Numbered from the stretch's first letter, positions 1 to 8,833 are shown. The stretch: 64,000 nt of DNA from an uncultured Bacilli bacterium (GCA_934148995.1 CAKPDM010000002.1:76802-140801), one strand, 5' to 3'. Translations and numbers: made by a program. Notes: generated from the letters alone by a model not told the origin.

Positions 1-1254
1 GCTGTTATCGATTATTTACCTAGTCCATTAGATATTGCTTCTATTAAAGGACATAATTTAAAAGGAGAAGAAGAAACTCGTCATCCAAGTGATTCTGAAC
101 CTTTCAGTGCTTTAGCATTTAAGGTTATGACAGATCCATTTGTTGGACGTTTAACATTCTTCCGTGTTTATTCAGGACATCTATCAAGTGGTAGTTATGT
201 ATTAAACTCTACAAAAGATAGTAAAGAAAGAATTGGTCGTATTTTACAAATGCATGCTAATACTCGTAAAGAGATTACTGATGTATATACAGGAGATATT
301 GCTGCTGTTGTAGGACTTAAGAATACAACAACTGGTGATACTTTATGTGATGAAAAGAAACCAATTATTCTTGAAAAATTATCAGTTCCTGAACCAGTTA
401 TTCAATTAGCTGTTGAACCTAAGAGTAAAGCAGATCAAGATAAAATGGCTTTAGCTTTACAAAAATTAGCTGAAGAAGATCCTACATTTAAAGTTCATAC
501 AGATCATGAAACAGGACAAACTGTTATTGCTGGTATGGGTGAATTACACTTAGATGTATTAGTTGATCGTATGAAACGTGAATTCCACGTTGAAGCTAAT
601 GTAGGTGCTCCGCAAGTTGCTTATCGTGAAACAATTAAGCAAGCTGCTGATTGTGAAGGTAAATATATTAAACAATCTGGTGGTCGTGGACAATATGGAC
701 ACGTTTGGGTTAAGTTTGAACCAAATCCAGATAAAGGATATGAATTTGTTGACCAAATCGTTGGTGGAGTTGTTCCTCGTGAATACATTCCAGTAGTAGA
801 TAAAGGTTTACAAGAAGCTATGCAAACAGGTATTTTAGCAGGATATCCTATGATTGATGTTAAAGCTACATTATTTGATGGTTCTTACCATGATGTAGAC
901 TCTAACGAAATGGCTTTCAAAATTGCTGCATCTATGGCATTAAAAGAAGCTAAGAATAAATGTAATGCTGTTTTATTAGAACCAATTATGAAAGTTGATG
1001 TAACGACACCAGATGAATATTTTGGTAACGTTATGGGTGATTTAACTAGTCGCCGTGGTCGTCCATTAGGACAAGAAAGTACTGGAAATGCAGTAAAATT
1101 ATCTGCTATGGTACCACTTTCTGAAATGTTTGGTTATGCTACTAACTTACGTAGTAATACTCAAGGAAGAGGAAACTTTGTTATGACATTTGATCATTAT
1201 GAAGAAGTTCCAAGAAACATTGCAGAAGAAATTATTAAAAAGAGTGGAAATTAA
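1..1254 (+). CDS. fusA: Elongation factor G, C-terminal 417 residues (cut by window start)
   Basis: EF-G drives ribosomal translocation with GTP. The reading frame is open from base 1, so the gene starts upstream. About 275 residues, holding the GTPase domain, are missing relative to the usual ~693. What remains is domain II onward: the SDSEPFSALAFKVMTDPFVG segment, GMGELHLDV, the domain IV region YGHVWVKFEP, and a C-terminal end at TFDHYEEVP. The Met at 127 is internal and not the start. tuf follows after 91 bases, the usual str-operon order. Nothing looks broken in the visible part. Confidence 0.97.
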   Translation, partial: AVIDYLPSPLDIASIKGHNLKGEEETRHPSDSEPFSALAFKVMTDPFVGRLTFFRVYSGHLSSGSYVLNSTKDSKERIGRILQMHANTRKEITDVYTGDIAAVVGLKNTTTGDTLCDEKKPIILEKLSVPEPVIQLAVEPKSKADQDKMALALQKLAEEDPTFKVHTDHETGQTVIAGMGELHLDVLVDRMKREFHVEANVGAPQVAYRETIKQAADCEGKYIKQSGGRGQYGHVWVKFEPNPDKGYEFVDQIVGGVVPREYIPVVDKGLQEAMQTGILAGYPMIDVKATLFDGSYHDVDSNEMAFKIAASMALKEAKNKCNAVLLEPIMKVDVTTPDEYFGNVMGDLTSRRGRPLGQESTGNAVKLSAMVPLSEMFGYATNLRSNTQGRGNFVMTFDHYEEVPRNIAEEIIKKSGN

Positions 1255-1283
1255 GATAAACTCTAAAAAATAGTTCTAAACAG

Positions 1284-1312
1284 TTGCAAATTTGTAAATT
1301 GTTAGATAAAAT
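1284..1312 (+). promoter_or_regulatory. Probable tuf promoter
   Basis: TTGCAA (1284-1289), a 17-base spacer and TAAAAT (1307-1312) lie between fusA and tuf. The promoter would let tuf be transcribed independently of the upstream str genes. Confidence 0.6.
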
Positions 1313-1345
1313 AAATATTGAACAAAAAAAGGAGGAAATTTAATT

Positions 1346-2536
1346 ATGGCAAAACAAAAATTTGATCGTTCAAAACCACATGTTAACATTGGTACAATTG
1401 GACACGTAGATCATGGTAAAACTACTTTAACTGCAGCTATTACTAAATGTTTACATGATAAGAACCCTGAATGGGCTGATTTTACTGATTATGCAAACAT
1501 TGATAAAGCTCCAGAAGAAAGAGAACGTGGAATTACTATCAATACTTCACACGTTGAATATCAAACTGAAAATCGTCACTATGCACACGTTGACTGCCCA
1601 GGACATGCTGACTATGTTAAAAACATGATTACTGGTGCTGCTCAAATGGATGGAGCAATCTTAGTTATTGCTGCTACTGATGGTGCTATGGCTCAAACTC
1701 GTGAACATATCTTATTATCACGTCAAGTTGGAGTACCTCGCATGGTTGTATTCTTAAACAAATGTGATATGGTTGATGATCCTGAGTTAATCGACTTAGT
1801 AGAAATGGAAGTTCGTGACTTATTAAATGAATATGGTTACGAAGGAGATGAAACTCCAATCATTAAAGGTTCAGCTCTTAAAGCTCTTGAAGGTGAACAA
1901 AAGTATGTTGATGCTATCTATGAATTAATGGATGCTGTTGATACTTGGATTCCTACTCCTGAAAGAGATAATGACAAACCATTCTTAATGAGTATTGAAG
2001 ACGTATTCACAATCACTGGTCGTGGTACAGTTGTTACTGGACGTGTTGAACGTGGACAATTAAAACTTAATGATGAAGTTGAAATCGTTGGTATTAAACC
2101 AACTCAAAAGACTGTTGTTACAGGAATTGAAATGTTCCGTAAGCAATTAGACTTCGCTGAAGCAGGAGATAATGCTGGTGTATTATTACGTGGTATTTCT
2201 CGTGAACAAGTTGAACGTGGACAAGTTCTTGCTAAACCAGGAAGTGTTCATCCACATCACCAATTCAAAGCTGAAGTATATGTACTAAGCAAAGAAGAAG
2301 GTGGACGTCATACACCATTCTTCTCAAATTATCGTCCTCAATTCTATTTCAGAACTACAGACGTAACTGGTGTTATTACATTACCTGAAGGTGTTGAAAT
2401 GGTTATGCCAGGGGACAACGTTTCAATGGATGTTGAGTTAATTCACCCAATTGCTATTGAAAAAGGTACTAAGTTCTCTATCCGTGAAGGTGGACGTACT
2501 GTTGGTGCTGGTGTTGTTTCTGAAATCGAAGGATAA
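1346..2536 (+). CDS. tuf: Elongation factor Tu
   Basis: EF-Tu delivers aminoacyl-tRNA to the ribosome as a GTP complex. The 396 residues are the full family length. The P-loop GHVDHGKT is at about residues 19-26, followed by DCPGHADYV (G3) and NKCDMVDD (G4), and the C-terminal barrels end in GRTVGAGVVSEI. A strong AGGAGG ribosome site precedes the ATG. The gene follows fusA, may have its own promoter at 1284-1312, and ends at a strong terminator. Gln and Leu in the REHILLSRQVGVP stretch are the usual residues, so nothing there suggests elfamycin resistance. Confidence 0.98.
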   Translation: MAKQKFDRSKPHVNIGTIGHVDHGKTTLTAAITKCLHDKNPEWADFTDYANIDKAPEERERGITINTSHVEYQTENRHYAHVDCPGHADYVKNMITGAAQMDGAILVIAATDGAMAQTREHILLSRQVGVPRMVVFLNKCDMVDDPELIDLVEMEVRDLLNEYGYEGDETPIIKGSALKALEGEQKYVDAIYELMDAVDTWIPTPERDNDKPFLMSIEDVFTITGRGTVVTGRVERGQLKLNDEVEIVGIKPTQKTVVTGIEMFRKQLDFAEAGDNAGVLLRGISREQVERGQVLAKPGSVHPHHQFKAEVYVLSKEEGGRHTPFFSNYRPQFYFRTTDVTGVITLPEGVEMVMPGDNVSMDVELIHPIAIEKGTKFSIREGGRTVGAGVVSEIEG

Positions 2537-2549
2537 TAACAACATAAAT

Positions 2550-2592
2550 AAAAACTGTAAAATCAAGCAATTTGATTTTTACAGTTTTTTTT
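2550..2592 (+). terminator. Rho-independent terminator of tuf
   Basis: A long A/T-rich stem (AAAACTGTAAAATCAA pairing with TTGATTTTTACAGTTTT, loop around GCAA) is followed by a run of T. Confidence 0.85.
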
Positions 2593-2623
2593 GTTATTAT
2601 TAACTATACTAGGGTGTGATGAT

Positions 2624-3253
2624 ATGAAAAATATTAAACATAAAAAAGAAATATTATTAGTATTATTGGGAGTAATTTTGATATTAGCTGGTGCGTATCT
2701 TACTGCTAAAGCTTCTAATAAGGAAATTGCAAGACCAGTTTCTAAAAAAGAAGAAACTTTAAAAGTTAACGGTCAGGAGATAAATTTAAAGTTATATCGT
2801 GTTGATAAATCATTCTTTTTGCAGATTCCTGATGATTTTGTAGCAGTAACTGGAGATGCTTTAAATCAAAAATATGGTACTAGTGCAAGGGCAGAACTTA
2901 TTTTTGAAAGTAAAGATGATTTAACGCATATTTCTGTTACTAGAGGGAAAGATGATGTAGCAGAGGAATCATTAGCTAGTTATATAGAAACCTTTAAAAA
3001 CAATATGGTTGGTTATACCGATGTTAAATTTGAAACATATCAAAAATATGGAAAAAACTTTGCAAGAATAGTAGCAACGAGTACTGATGAAGCATCTAAA
3101 TATTATGATATAAGATATTTTATATTAGATAATAAACTAGTAACAGTAGAATTTTATACAACAATTAATCAAAAAAAAGAATGGGAAAAAGTTAGTAAAA
3201 AAATTCTAGATAGTATTTGTTTTGATGAAGAAGATATTAAAGATAAGAATTAA
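2624..3253 (+). CDS. Membrane-anchored extracytoplasmic protein of unknown function
   Basis: I do not recognise the family. The frame is open from a TTG at 2591, but that lies in the tuf terminator tail. The ATG at 2624 has an AGGGTGTG ribosome site 7-8 bases upstream and gives 209 residues. A basic N-terminus and one hydrophobic helix (about residues 9-27) form a signal anchor, and no Cys lipobox is visible. The rest is soluble and mixed alpha/beta in appearance (KSFFLQIPDDFVAV, YYDIRYFILDNKLVTVEFYTT), suggesting an outside-facing domain. It is a single-gene unit between two terminators. Confidence 0.7.
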   Translation: MKNIKHKKEILLVLLGVILILAGAYLTAKASNKEIARPVSKKEETLKVNGQEINLKLYRVDKSFFLQIPDDFVAVTGDALNQKYGTSARAELIFESKDDLTHISVTRGKDDVAEESLASYIETFKNNMVGYTDVKFETYQKYGKNFARIVATSTDEASKYYDIRYFILDNKLVTVEFYTTINQKKEWEKVSKKILDSICFDEEDIKDKN

Positions 3254-3268
3254 ATCTTGTCTTTTTAA
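3239..3268 (+). terminator. Terminator of the 2624-3253 gene
   Basis: AAAGATAAG pairs with CTTGTCTTT (one G-U pair) across an 8-base loop that includes the stop codon, followed by a T-rich tail. Confidence 0.6.
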
Positions 3269-3280
3269 TTTTTAGAAAAG

Positions 3281-3312
3281 AAAAAAATGTAATACTCTAA
3301 ATTACACTTTTT
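3281..3312 (-). terminator. Terminator of the minus-strand FemX gene
   Basis: Read on the minus strand, GTGTAAT and ATTACAT form a stem around TTAGAGT, followed by TTTTTTT. It faces the plus-strand terminator at 3239-3268, so the convergent genes are separated by two terminators. Confidence 0.65.
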
Positions 3313-3318
3313 ATTAAA

Positions 3319-4569
3319 TTACTTTTCCTTCTTTTTATCTTTGTTTAAGTTTCGATATAAGTTGTATGGTAATTGATTTATAACAAAATCAAATTCTCCA
3401 ACATACTCACTAATGATTGGATTGAAACCAAGTTTCATTTCATTTAAACCAGAATATTCTGTTATATGTTCAAAGTCTCCACTTACAGCATTAAAATTAA
3501 TATATTTTAAATTCATCTTTTTATAGGTAGAAATTAATTCCCATTTCATAAGATAACTTGGATTTAAAGATTTGAATTTAGAATTTAGACCTTCAATGAT
3601 TAAAAAAGCAGAACGGTCATATCTTAATACAAGAGATGATGCAATTAGAATACCGTTTGGATTTTCTTTTAATAAATTAGTAGCCCATACCAAATTTTTC
3701 TTATAAGTATTTATTAGTTTATCTGACTCGATTTTTTCGTTTATTAATTTCTTTCTGGTATTAGCATTCTTTGCTTGTTGAATCTTGTAAGCAAGATTAT
3801 CATTTATTTCCATTTCTCTTTCATATAATTTTTTACTATTGATAACGAAAGTTTCCGTATTTAATTTAGCAAAGTATAAATCAATATCACCCTTAAAATT
3901 TTTATAAAATTCTTGATAATATTCAATTGGCCTTGAATACTTTTTCTTAACAAAATCGTAAAAGAGAGGAAGATTTTGTTCGTTACCTTTAATAATTTCC
4001 ACACCACTACGCATTGCTTTTTTAATTTTATAACGAACACGCTTTTCGAAAGTATTATAGATAGCATCAATATCTTTATTAAGAGAGATGACAGCTTCAA
4101 ATCTTGGCTTTTCTGTTTCAAAGAAAAGCGTAGGTCCATGATATTCCCAGTGACTAGCTTTTAAATTTTCTACGATAATGTTTGATTCTGGATTAATATT
4201 TAATATTTTTCCGTTAGCATTGTGTAGTGCTACAGGAACAACTGGATCAATTTTTAATAACATAAATCCTTGTTTCGCTAGAAGCTTTTTTAATCTTTCT
4301 GTAAATTCTTTTAACAAAGCGCCATTACTATAATCAAATAATAATCCTCTAGGGGCATAGGCGATTTTGTAGTTCATAAAGACTTCTTTATAGAGTAATA
4401 AAGATGCTCCAATAAGATTTTCCATCTCATCAATAATACCGAGATAGTGTATATCATAGCCAAACTTTTTCATAATTTTGCCATATGAACTAGATTGATA
4501 ATAACTACGATACTTATGTTTTAGCGCATATTTATCAAATTCTTTTTCTTCTAGTGTGATTATTTTCAT
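3319..4569 (-). CDS. FemX/FemAB-type peptidoglycan bridge aminoacyltransferase (copy 1)
   Basis: FemX-family enzymes take amino acids from aminoacyl-tRNA and add them to the lysine-type side chain of peptidoglycan precursors at the membrane. The 416 residues show the typical layout: a GNAT-like half with YAPRGLLFDY (about 70-80), a charged helical arm (about 240-300, rich in K/E/N) and a second GNAT half containing NPSYLMKWELI and INFNAVSGDFEH near the end. An AAGGAGG site precedes the ATG. It stands alone, with its own minus-strand promoter at 4593-4621. Two related genes lie at 52915-55492. The family is clear; the amino acid added cannot be read from sequence. Confidence 0.88.
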   Translation of the reverse strand: MKIITLEEKEFDKYALKHKYRSYYQSSSYGKIMKKFGYDIHYLGIIDEMENLIGASLLLYKEVFMNYKIAYAPRGLLFDYSNGALLKEFTERLKKLLAKQGFMLLKIDPVVPVALHNANGKILNINPESNIIVENLKASHWEYHGPTLFFETEKPRFEAVISLNKDIDAIYNTFEKRVRYKIKKAMRSGVEIIKGNEQNLPLFYDFVKKKYSRPIEYYQEFYKNFKGDIDLYFAKLNTETFVINSKKLYEREMEINDNLAYKIQQAKNANTRKKLINEKIESDKLINTYKKNLVWATNLLKENPNGILIASSLVLRYDRSAFLIIEGLNSKFKSLNPSYLMKWELISTYKKMNLKYINFNAVSGDFEHITEYSGLNEMKLGFNPIISEYVGEFDFVINQLPYNLYRNLNKDKKKEK

Positions 4570-4592
4570 GGAATTCCTCCTTAATCCCTTAT

Positions 4593-4621
4593 ATTATATC
4601 AGTCATTTGTTTAATTTTCAA
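4593..4621 (-). promoter_or_regulatory. Promoter of FemX copy 1
   Basis: On the minus strand TTGAAA is followed by 17 bases and a perfect TATAAT. The start site would be about 15 bases upstream of the AAGGAGG ribosome site. Confidence 0.8.
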
Positions 4622-4630
4622 TGAAAGGTA

Positions 4631-4659
4631 GTTCAAAGATTTGTAAAATTTAGTATAAT
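4631..4659 (+). promoter_or_regulatory. murD promoter
   Basis: A perfect TATAAT (4654-4659) stands 17 bases after a poor -35 (GTTCAA). The AAGGAGG ribosome site begins within a few bases of the expected start, so the mRNA leader is very short. Confidence 0.55.
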
Positions 4660-4678
4660 GTAAGGAGGAGGGAACAAT

Positions 4679-6031
4679 ATGTTTGAAAATAAAAAAATAT
4701 TAGTTCTTGGTATGGCAAGAAGTGGTTATGAAGCAGCAAAGTACTTAGTTAAACGTGGTAATACAGTTATCTTAAATGATGGCGGAAGTGCTGAAAAACA
4801 AAAAAAAGAACAAATCGAAGAATTAGAAAAATTAGGTGTCACTTTAATATTTGGAAGTCATCCAGATGATTTGTTAGATGACACATTTGATTATTTAATA
4901 AAGAATCCTGGAATTCCAATTGATCATAAATATGTTTTAAAAGCTCGTGAGCTCAATATAGAAGTTATTAATGCAGCAGAAATGGCTTATCGATTATTGC
5001 CAGATGACGTTACATTAATTGGAATAACTGGTACTAATGGAAAAACAACTACAACAACTTTAACTTATGAAATGATAAAAGCTAGTGGTAAACGTGTTCA
5101 TTTAGCAGGAAATATTGGTTATCCATTAATCAGCTTTTTAGATAAATTAGAAGCAAATGACATTATAGTAATGGAAGTTTCTTGTCAACAATTAGAAAAT
5201 ATGAGTGAGTTTAAACCACATATCGCTTTGATGACTAATCTTAGTGTAGCACATATAGACTTTTTAAAAAGCTATGAGAACTATAAAAGAGTAAAACTTA
5301 AATTATTTAAAAATCAAACGCAAGATGATATAGCTATACTAAATATTGAAAATGAAGAAGTAATGGCAGGAACCAAAAACATAAAAGCAGTAACTAAATA
5401 TTTTTCTAGTAAACGTGAAATAAATGGGGCTTATTATAAAGATGGTGCATTATGGTATTATGGTGAGAAAATATTAGATAGGGATAAGTTCTTGTTAGCT
5501 GGTATGCATAATGTTGAAAATGCTTTAGGAGCAATGATGATTGCTAAAGAAGTAGGCGTAGATAATGAGTCTATTGTGAAAGTATTAACTACCTTTAAAG
5601 GAGTTGCTCATCGTTTGGAATTTGTTGATGAAATAGCCGGAGTAAAATATTATAATGATACAGAAGCTACTAATACAAAGTGTACACAAATCGCTTTAAA
5701 TTCATTTAATTGTGATACAATTCTTATTTTGGGAGGTTTAGAAAGAGGACAAGACTTTCATGACTTAGATAATTATATTAAAAATGTTAGAACAATAGTA
5801 GGAATAGGTCAATGTCGTGATAGAGTTAAGACTTATGGTGAAGAATTAAATATAAATACAGAAATTTTTGAAACTTTAAGCGAAGCAATGAAATATATAG
5901 AAACAATAGCTACAAGTGGTGAAGTTGTATTATTAAGTCCTGCTTCTGCTTCTTGGGATCAATATAAACAATGTGAAGATCGTGGAGATGAATTTAAAGA
6001 AATAGTCAAAAAACTTAGAAAAAAATCTTAG
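4679..6031 (+). CDS. murD: UDP-N-acetylmuramoylalanine--D-glutamate ligase
   Basis: MurD adds D-Glu to UDP-MurNAc-L-Ala in the cytoplasm, an ATP-dependent step of peptidoglycan synthesis. The 450 residues are the usual length. The N-terminal nucleotide-sugar fold begins with KILVLGMARSG, the ATP loop GTNGKTTT is at 118-125, and the C-terminal domain holds GGLERGQDFHDL and LSPASASWDQY. The family block usually read as NDSKATN is NDTEATN here, placing Glu329 where a Lys is normally conserved. It is not in a dcw cluster; eno follows after 131 bases. An AGGAGG site precedes the ATG. Confidence 0.95.
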   Translation: MFENKKILVLGMARSGYEAAKYLVKRGNTVILNDGGSAEKQKKEQIEELEKLGVTLIFGSHPDDLLDDTFDYLIKNPGIPIDHKYVLKARELNIEVINAAEMAYRLLPDDVTLIGITGTNGKTTTTTLTYEMIKASGKRVHLAGNIGYPLISFLDKLEANDIIVMEVSCQQLENMSEFKPHIALMTNLSVAHIDFLKSYENYKRVKLKLFKNQTQDDIAILNIENEEVMAGTKNIKAVTKYFSSKREINGAYYKDGALWYYGEKILDRDKFLLAGMHNVENALGAMMIAKEVGVDNESIVKVLTTFKGVAHRLEFVDEIAGVKYYNDTEATNTKCTQIALNSFNCDTILILGGLERGQDFHDLDNYIKNVRTIVGIGQCRDRVKTYGEELNINTEIFETLSEAMKYIETIATSGEVVLLSPASASWDQYKQCEDRGDEFKEIVKKLRKKS

Positions 6032-6061
6032 AATTATTAATAAATTTATCTAAAAATGTGG

Positions 6062-6067
6062 TATAAT
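6062..6067 (+). promoter_or_regulatory. Probable -10 element for eno
   Basis: TATAAT sits about 95 bases before the eno start, without a convincing -35. A second TATAAT at 6133-6138 is an alternative, nearer start. Which one is used cannot be decided by eye. Confidence 0.4.
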
Positions 6068-6162
6068 CTCAAAAGACTGTGTCAATAAATTAACTTTGAT
6101 TCAGTAGAATTAGAAATTATTGATTTCAGAAATATAATATTAAAGAAAGGAAGAATAAACGT

Positions 6163-7392
6163 ATGAAAATTAAAAATATTATAGGTAGAGAAATTTTAGA
6201 TTCAAGAGGTGATCCAACCGTTGAAGTAGATGTTTATCTTGAAAATGGTATTATGGGCAGAGCTGCTGTTCCTTCTGGAGCTTCAACTGGTGAAAGAGAA
6301 GCCTTAGAAATGAGAGATGGCGATAAATCAAGATTTTGTGGAAAAGGTGTCTTAAATGCTGTTAATAATGTAAATACTGTTTTACATGATAACATAATTG
6401 GTATGGAAGTAGAAGACCAAAGAGCAATTGATGAAGCTATGTTAAAACTTGATGGAACTAAGACTAAGAGTAACTTAGGTGCTAATGCTATACTAGGTGT
6501 ATCAATGGCTTGTTTAAAAGCAGCAGCTAATAATAGTGGAAAACCATTATATGCATATGTTGGCGAAGGAAAAACTTTACCTGTTACAATGATGAACATA
6601 ATTAATGGTGGAGCTCATGCGGATAATTCAGTTGATTTCCAAGAATATATGATTATTCCTCAAAGAGAAACAATTCATGAAAGAGTAAGAGTTGGTGCTG
6701 AAGTATTTCATTCTTTAAAAAATGTTTTAAAAGAAAAAGGTTATGCTACTTCTGTTGGAGATGAAGGTGGTTTTGCCCCAAACTTAAAGAGCAATAAAGA
6801 AGGATTTGAATTAATTACAGAAGCAGTTGAAAGAGCTGGTTATAAACCTTATGAAGATGTATGTTATGCAATTGATGTCGCAGCTAGTGAATTTTATCGT
6901 GATGGAAAATATCATCTAGATGGTGAAGGAAAAGTTTTAACTACTGATGAATTAATCGAATATTATAAAGATTTAGTAAATACTTATCCAATTATTTCTA
7001 TTGAAGATGCAGTAGATGAAAATGATTGGGAAGGATTTAGTAAAGTAACTAGAGAATTAGGAGATAAGATTCAATTAGTAGGAGATGACTTATTTGTTAC
7101 TAATAAAGAATGTCTTCAAAAAGGTATTGATAATAAAGCTGGAAATGCTATTCTTCTAAAAGTAAACCAAATTGGTACTATTACTGAAACATTAGAAACT
7201 ATTGAACTTGCTAAGAGTAATGGATATAAAACAATTATTTCTCACAGAAGTGGTGAAACAGAAGATACCACTATCGCTGATTTAGCAGTGGGATTAGATT
7301 TGGGACAAATCAAGACTGGTTCTATGTCAAGAACTGATAGAATTTGTAAATATAATCAATTAATGAGAATTGAAGAAGAGTTAAATAAGTAG
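6163..7392 (+). CDS. eno: Enolase
   Basis: Enolase converts 2-phosphoglycerate to phosphoenolpyruvate and needs Mg2+. At 409 residues it is about 20 shorter than most bacterial enolases, but the key blocks are present: ILDSRGDPTVEVDV at the N-terminus, GDEGGFAPN, the metal-binding SIEDAVDENDW and GDDLFVTN, the catalytic-Lys block LLKVNQIGT, and SHRSGETEDTTIADLAV. AAAGGAAG precedes the ATG and a strong terminator follows. It is separated from the gap/pgk/tpiA/gpmI group at 21.5-31 kb. Confidence 0.97.
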   Translation: MKIKNIIGREILDSRGDPTVEVDVYLENGIMGRAAVPSGASTGEREALEMRDGDKSRFCGKGVLNAVNNVNTVLHDNIIGMEVEDQRAIDEAMLKLDGTKTKSNLGANAILGVSMACLKAAANNSGKPLYAYVGEGKTLPVTMMNIINGGAHADNSVDFQEYMIIPQRETIHERVRVGAEVFHSLKNVLKEKGYATSVGDEGGFAPNLKSNKEGFELITEAVERAGYKPYEDVCYAIDVAASEFYRDGKYHLDGEGKVLTTDELIEYYKDLVNTYPIISIEDAVDENDWEGFSKVTRELGDKIQLVGDDLFVTNKECLQKGIDNKAGNAILLKVNQIGTITETLETIELAKSNGYKTIISHRSGETEDTTIADLAVGLDLGQIKTGSMSRTDRICKYNQLMRIEEELNK

Positions 7393-7402
7393 TTATAATT
7401 TA

Positions 7403-7444
7403 AGAGAAATGCTTGAGGATAAGTATCTTGCATTTCTTTTTTTT
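7403..7444 (+). terminator. Terminator of eno
   Basis: AGAAATGC pairs with GCATTTCT across a 15-18 base loop, followed by a run of T. Confidence 0.75.
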
Positions 7445-7485
7445 ATATGATAGTATATTGTTGTTTATTTATGGAGGTGTAATTT

Positions 7486-7701
7486 ATGAAAATTGCATTA
7501 GTTATAGTATCAATTTTGTTAATTATAATCGTTTTATTACAGAGCAGTAAAGCTGAAGGTGGAGCTCAAATCTTGTCAGGCAATACTACTGATTTATTTA
7601 AAAATCGTAAAGAAAGAGGAGCGGAATTAGTTGTTACTAGAATTACTATGCTTTTAGGATTAGCTTTCTTTATTATTTGTTTAGTAGAATCTTTTATTTA
7701 A
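7486..7701 (+). CDS. secG: Protein-export membrane protein SecG
   Basis: SecG is the small stimulatory subunit of the SecYEG translocon. The 71-residue product has the two-helix hairpin of the family: helix 1 about 2-18, then LLQSSKAEGGAQILSG, and helix 2 about 49-69. A TGGAGGTG site precedes the ATG. It lies 88 bases before secE, so two of the three translocon genes are adjacent here, with secY in the spc region at 41734. Confidence 0.92.
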   Translation: MKIALVIVSILLIIIVLLQSSKAEGGAQILSGNTTDLFKNRKERGAELVVTRITMLLGLAFFIICLVESFI

Positions 7702-7704
7702 CAA

Positions 7705-7733
7705 TTGACAAAGTAAGTAACTTATGGTATTTT
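7705..7733 (+). promoter_or_regulatory. secE-nusG promoter
   Basis: A perfect TTGACA (7705-7710), a 17-base spacer and TATTTT (7728-7733) start just after the secG stop codon. Confidence 0.7.
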
Positions 7734-7789
7734 ACAAGTAAGCACTGATTAGGTGTTTTTCTTTTGATGAAAAGAAGGGAAGATAAAAA

Positions 7790-8044
7790 ATGGCAAAGAA
7801 TGAAAAAAACTTAGAAGTAAAAGAGAAAACTGCTAAGAAAAAAGAAGAAAAAAAAGAAGGATTATGGACTAGAATCGTTTTATTCTTTAAAGGAGTAAAA
7901 TCTGAGTGGAAGAGAGTAAAGTGGCCTACTAAAAAAGAAATGGTAAAATATTCAGTAGCTACTATCGTACTTATCATAGGATGTTCAGTATTTTTCTATT
8001 TAATTGATATTTTATTAGCATTTTTACACAGTTTAGGTAAATAG
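7790..8044 (+). CDS. secE: Preprotein translocase subunit SecE
   Basis: SecE is the essential clamp subunit of SecYEG. The 84 residues comprise a long Lys/Glu-rich N-terminal arm (about 1-24), the amphipathic block FFKGVKSEWKRVKWPTKKE that is diagnostic of SecE, and a single transmembrane helix (about 60-80). AGGGAAG precedes the ATG. nusG starts 15 bases downstream. No rpmG precedes it, although that gene often does so in Bacillota. Confidence 0.93.
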   Translation: MAKNEKNLEVKEKTAKKKEEKKEGLWTRIVLFFKGVKSEWKRVKWPTKKEMVKYSVATIVLIIGCSVFFYLIDILLAFLHSLGK

Positions 8045-8058
8045 AGGAGGGTTAAATA

Positions 8059-8592
8059 ATGGAAAAAGAATGGTTTGTAGTTAATACTTATTCTGGACAC
8101 GAAAACAAAGTTAAAGAAAAATTATTAATGCGTGCTGAATCTATGGGAATGCAAGATTATATTTTTCGTGTTATTGTGCCAGAACAAGAAGAAACAGAAA
8201 TAAAAGATGGTGTTACTAAGAAAAGAATTAAAAAGTTATTTCCAGGTTATATATTAGTAGAAATGATTATGACAGATGAAGCTTGGTATGTTGTTCGTAA
8301 TACTCCAGGTGTTACAGGATTTATTGGTTCGAGTGGAAAAGGAGCAAAACCAACTCCATTACCACCTCAAGAAGTAGATAATGTTTTAAAAGTTATGGGA
8401 ATGTCTCGTATTGATGTTGATAAGGAATTATCTATTGGTACAAAAGTAAAGATTATTGGCGGACCATTTACAGGCATGTTTGGTACTATTGAAGAAATTG
8501 ATAATGATAATCAAAAATTTGTTTTAAATGTAGATTTATTTGGACAAGAAACTCAAGTAGAAGTTGATTTTGAACAAATTTCTAAGGCTTAA
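8059..8592 (+). CDS. nusG: Transcription termination/antitermination factor NusG
   Basis: NusG binds RNA polymerase to modulate elongation and pausing. The 177 residues hold the NGN domain (EWFVVNTYSGHENKVKEKL; FPGYILVEM; WYVVRNTPGVTGFIG) and a C-terminal KOW domain (IGTKVKIIGGPFTGMFGTI). A GAGGAGGG site precedes the ATG. It is co-transcribed with secE. The next gene, rplK, has its own promoter after about 180 bases of hairpin-rich spacer. Confidence 0.97.
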   Translation: MEKEWFVVNTYSGHENKVKEKLLMRAESMGMQDYIFRVIVPEQEETEIKDGVTKKRIKKLFPGYILVEMIMTDEAWYVVRNTPGVTGFIGSSGKGAKPTPLPPQEVDNVLKVMGMSRIDVDKELSIGTKVKIIGGPFTGMFGTIEEIDNDNQKFVLNVDLFGQETQVEVDFEQISKA

Positions 8593-8769
8593 TTATGCAA
8601 ACACTAGATTAGAAGACAATAATTTTTAATTGATTATTGATGTTTCTAACTATTGTGTTAAACTAATCATTTGATTATAAAAACAATTGTTATAATCAAA
8701 AAAAGTTGTCAAAAAATGGTTGTAAACAGAAAAAAATTAGTAAAAATAAAGATACAATTCAATAAATGA
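8593..8769 (+). other. nusG-rplK spacer with two hairpins
   Basis: The gap between nusG and rplK holds no gene. A long imperfect hairpin (about 8597-8661: AACACTAGATTAGAA opposite TTTCTAACTATTGTGTT, with an inner ATAAT/ATTAT stem) may end secE-nusG transcription, although it has no T-run. A second, perfect stem (TTTGATTATA and TATAATCAAA, 8670-8701) is followed by A. An extended -10 look-alike, TGTTATAAT, overlaps that second stem at 8688-8696. The clear rplK promoter starts at 8770. Confidence 0.5.
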
Positions 8770-8798
8770 TTGATAAATAGAAAAAAATATGATATTAT
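8770..8798 (+). promoter_or_regulatory. rplK-rplA promoter
   Basis: TTGATA (8770-8775), a 17-base spacer and TATTAT (8793-8798). It gives a leader of about 95 bases that contains the L1-site-like structure at 8834-8866. Confidence 0.75.
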
Positions 8799-8833
8799 TT
8801 AAGAGCTATATTAAATTAATATAGATAAATTAA

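Noticed and set aside
8670..8701. Perfect hairpin considered as the secE-nusG terminator
   Set aside because: It is followed by A on the plus strand and no T-run follows on the minus strand, so it does not fit an intrinsic terminator.
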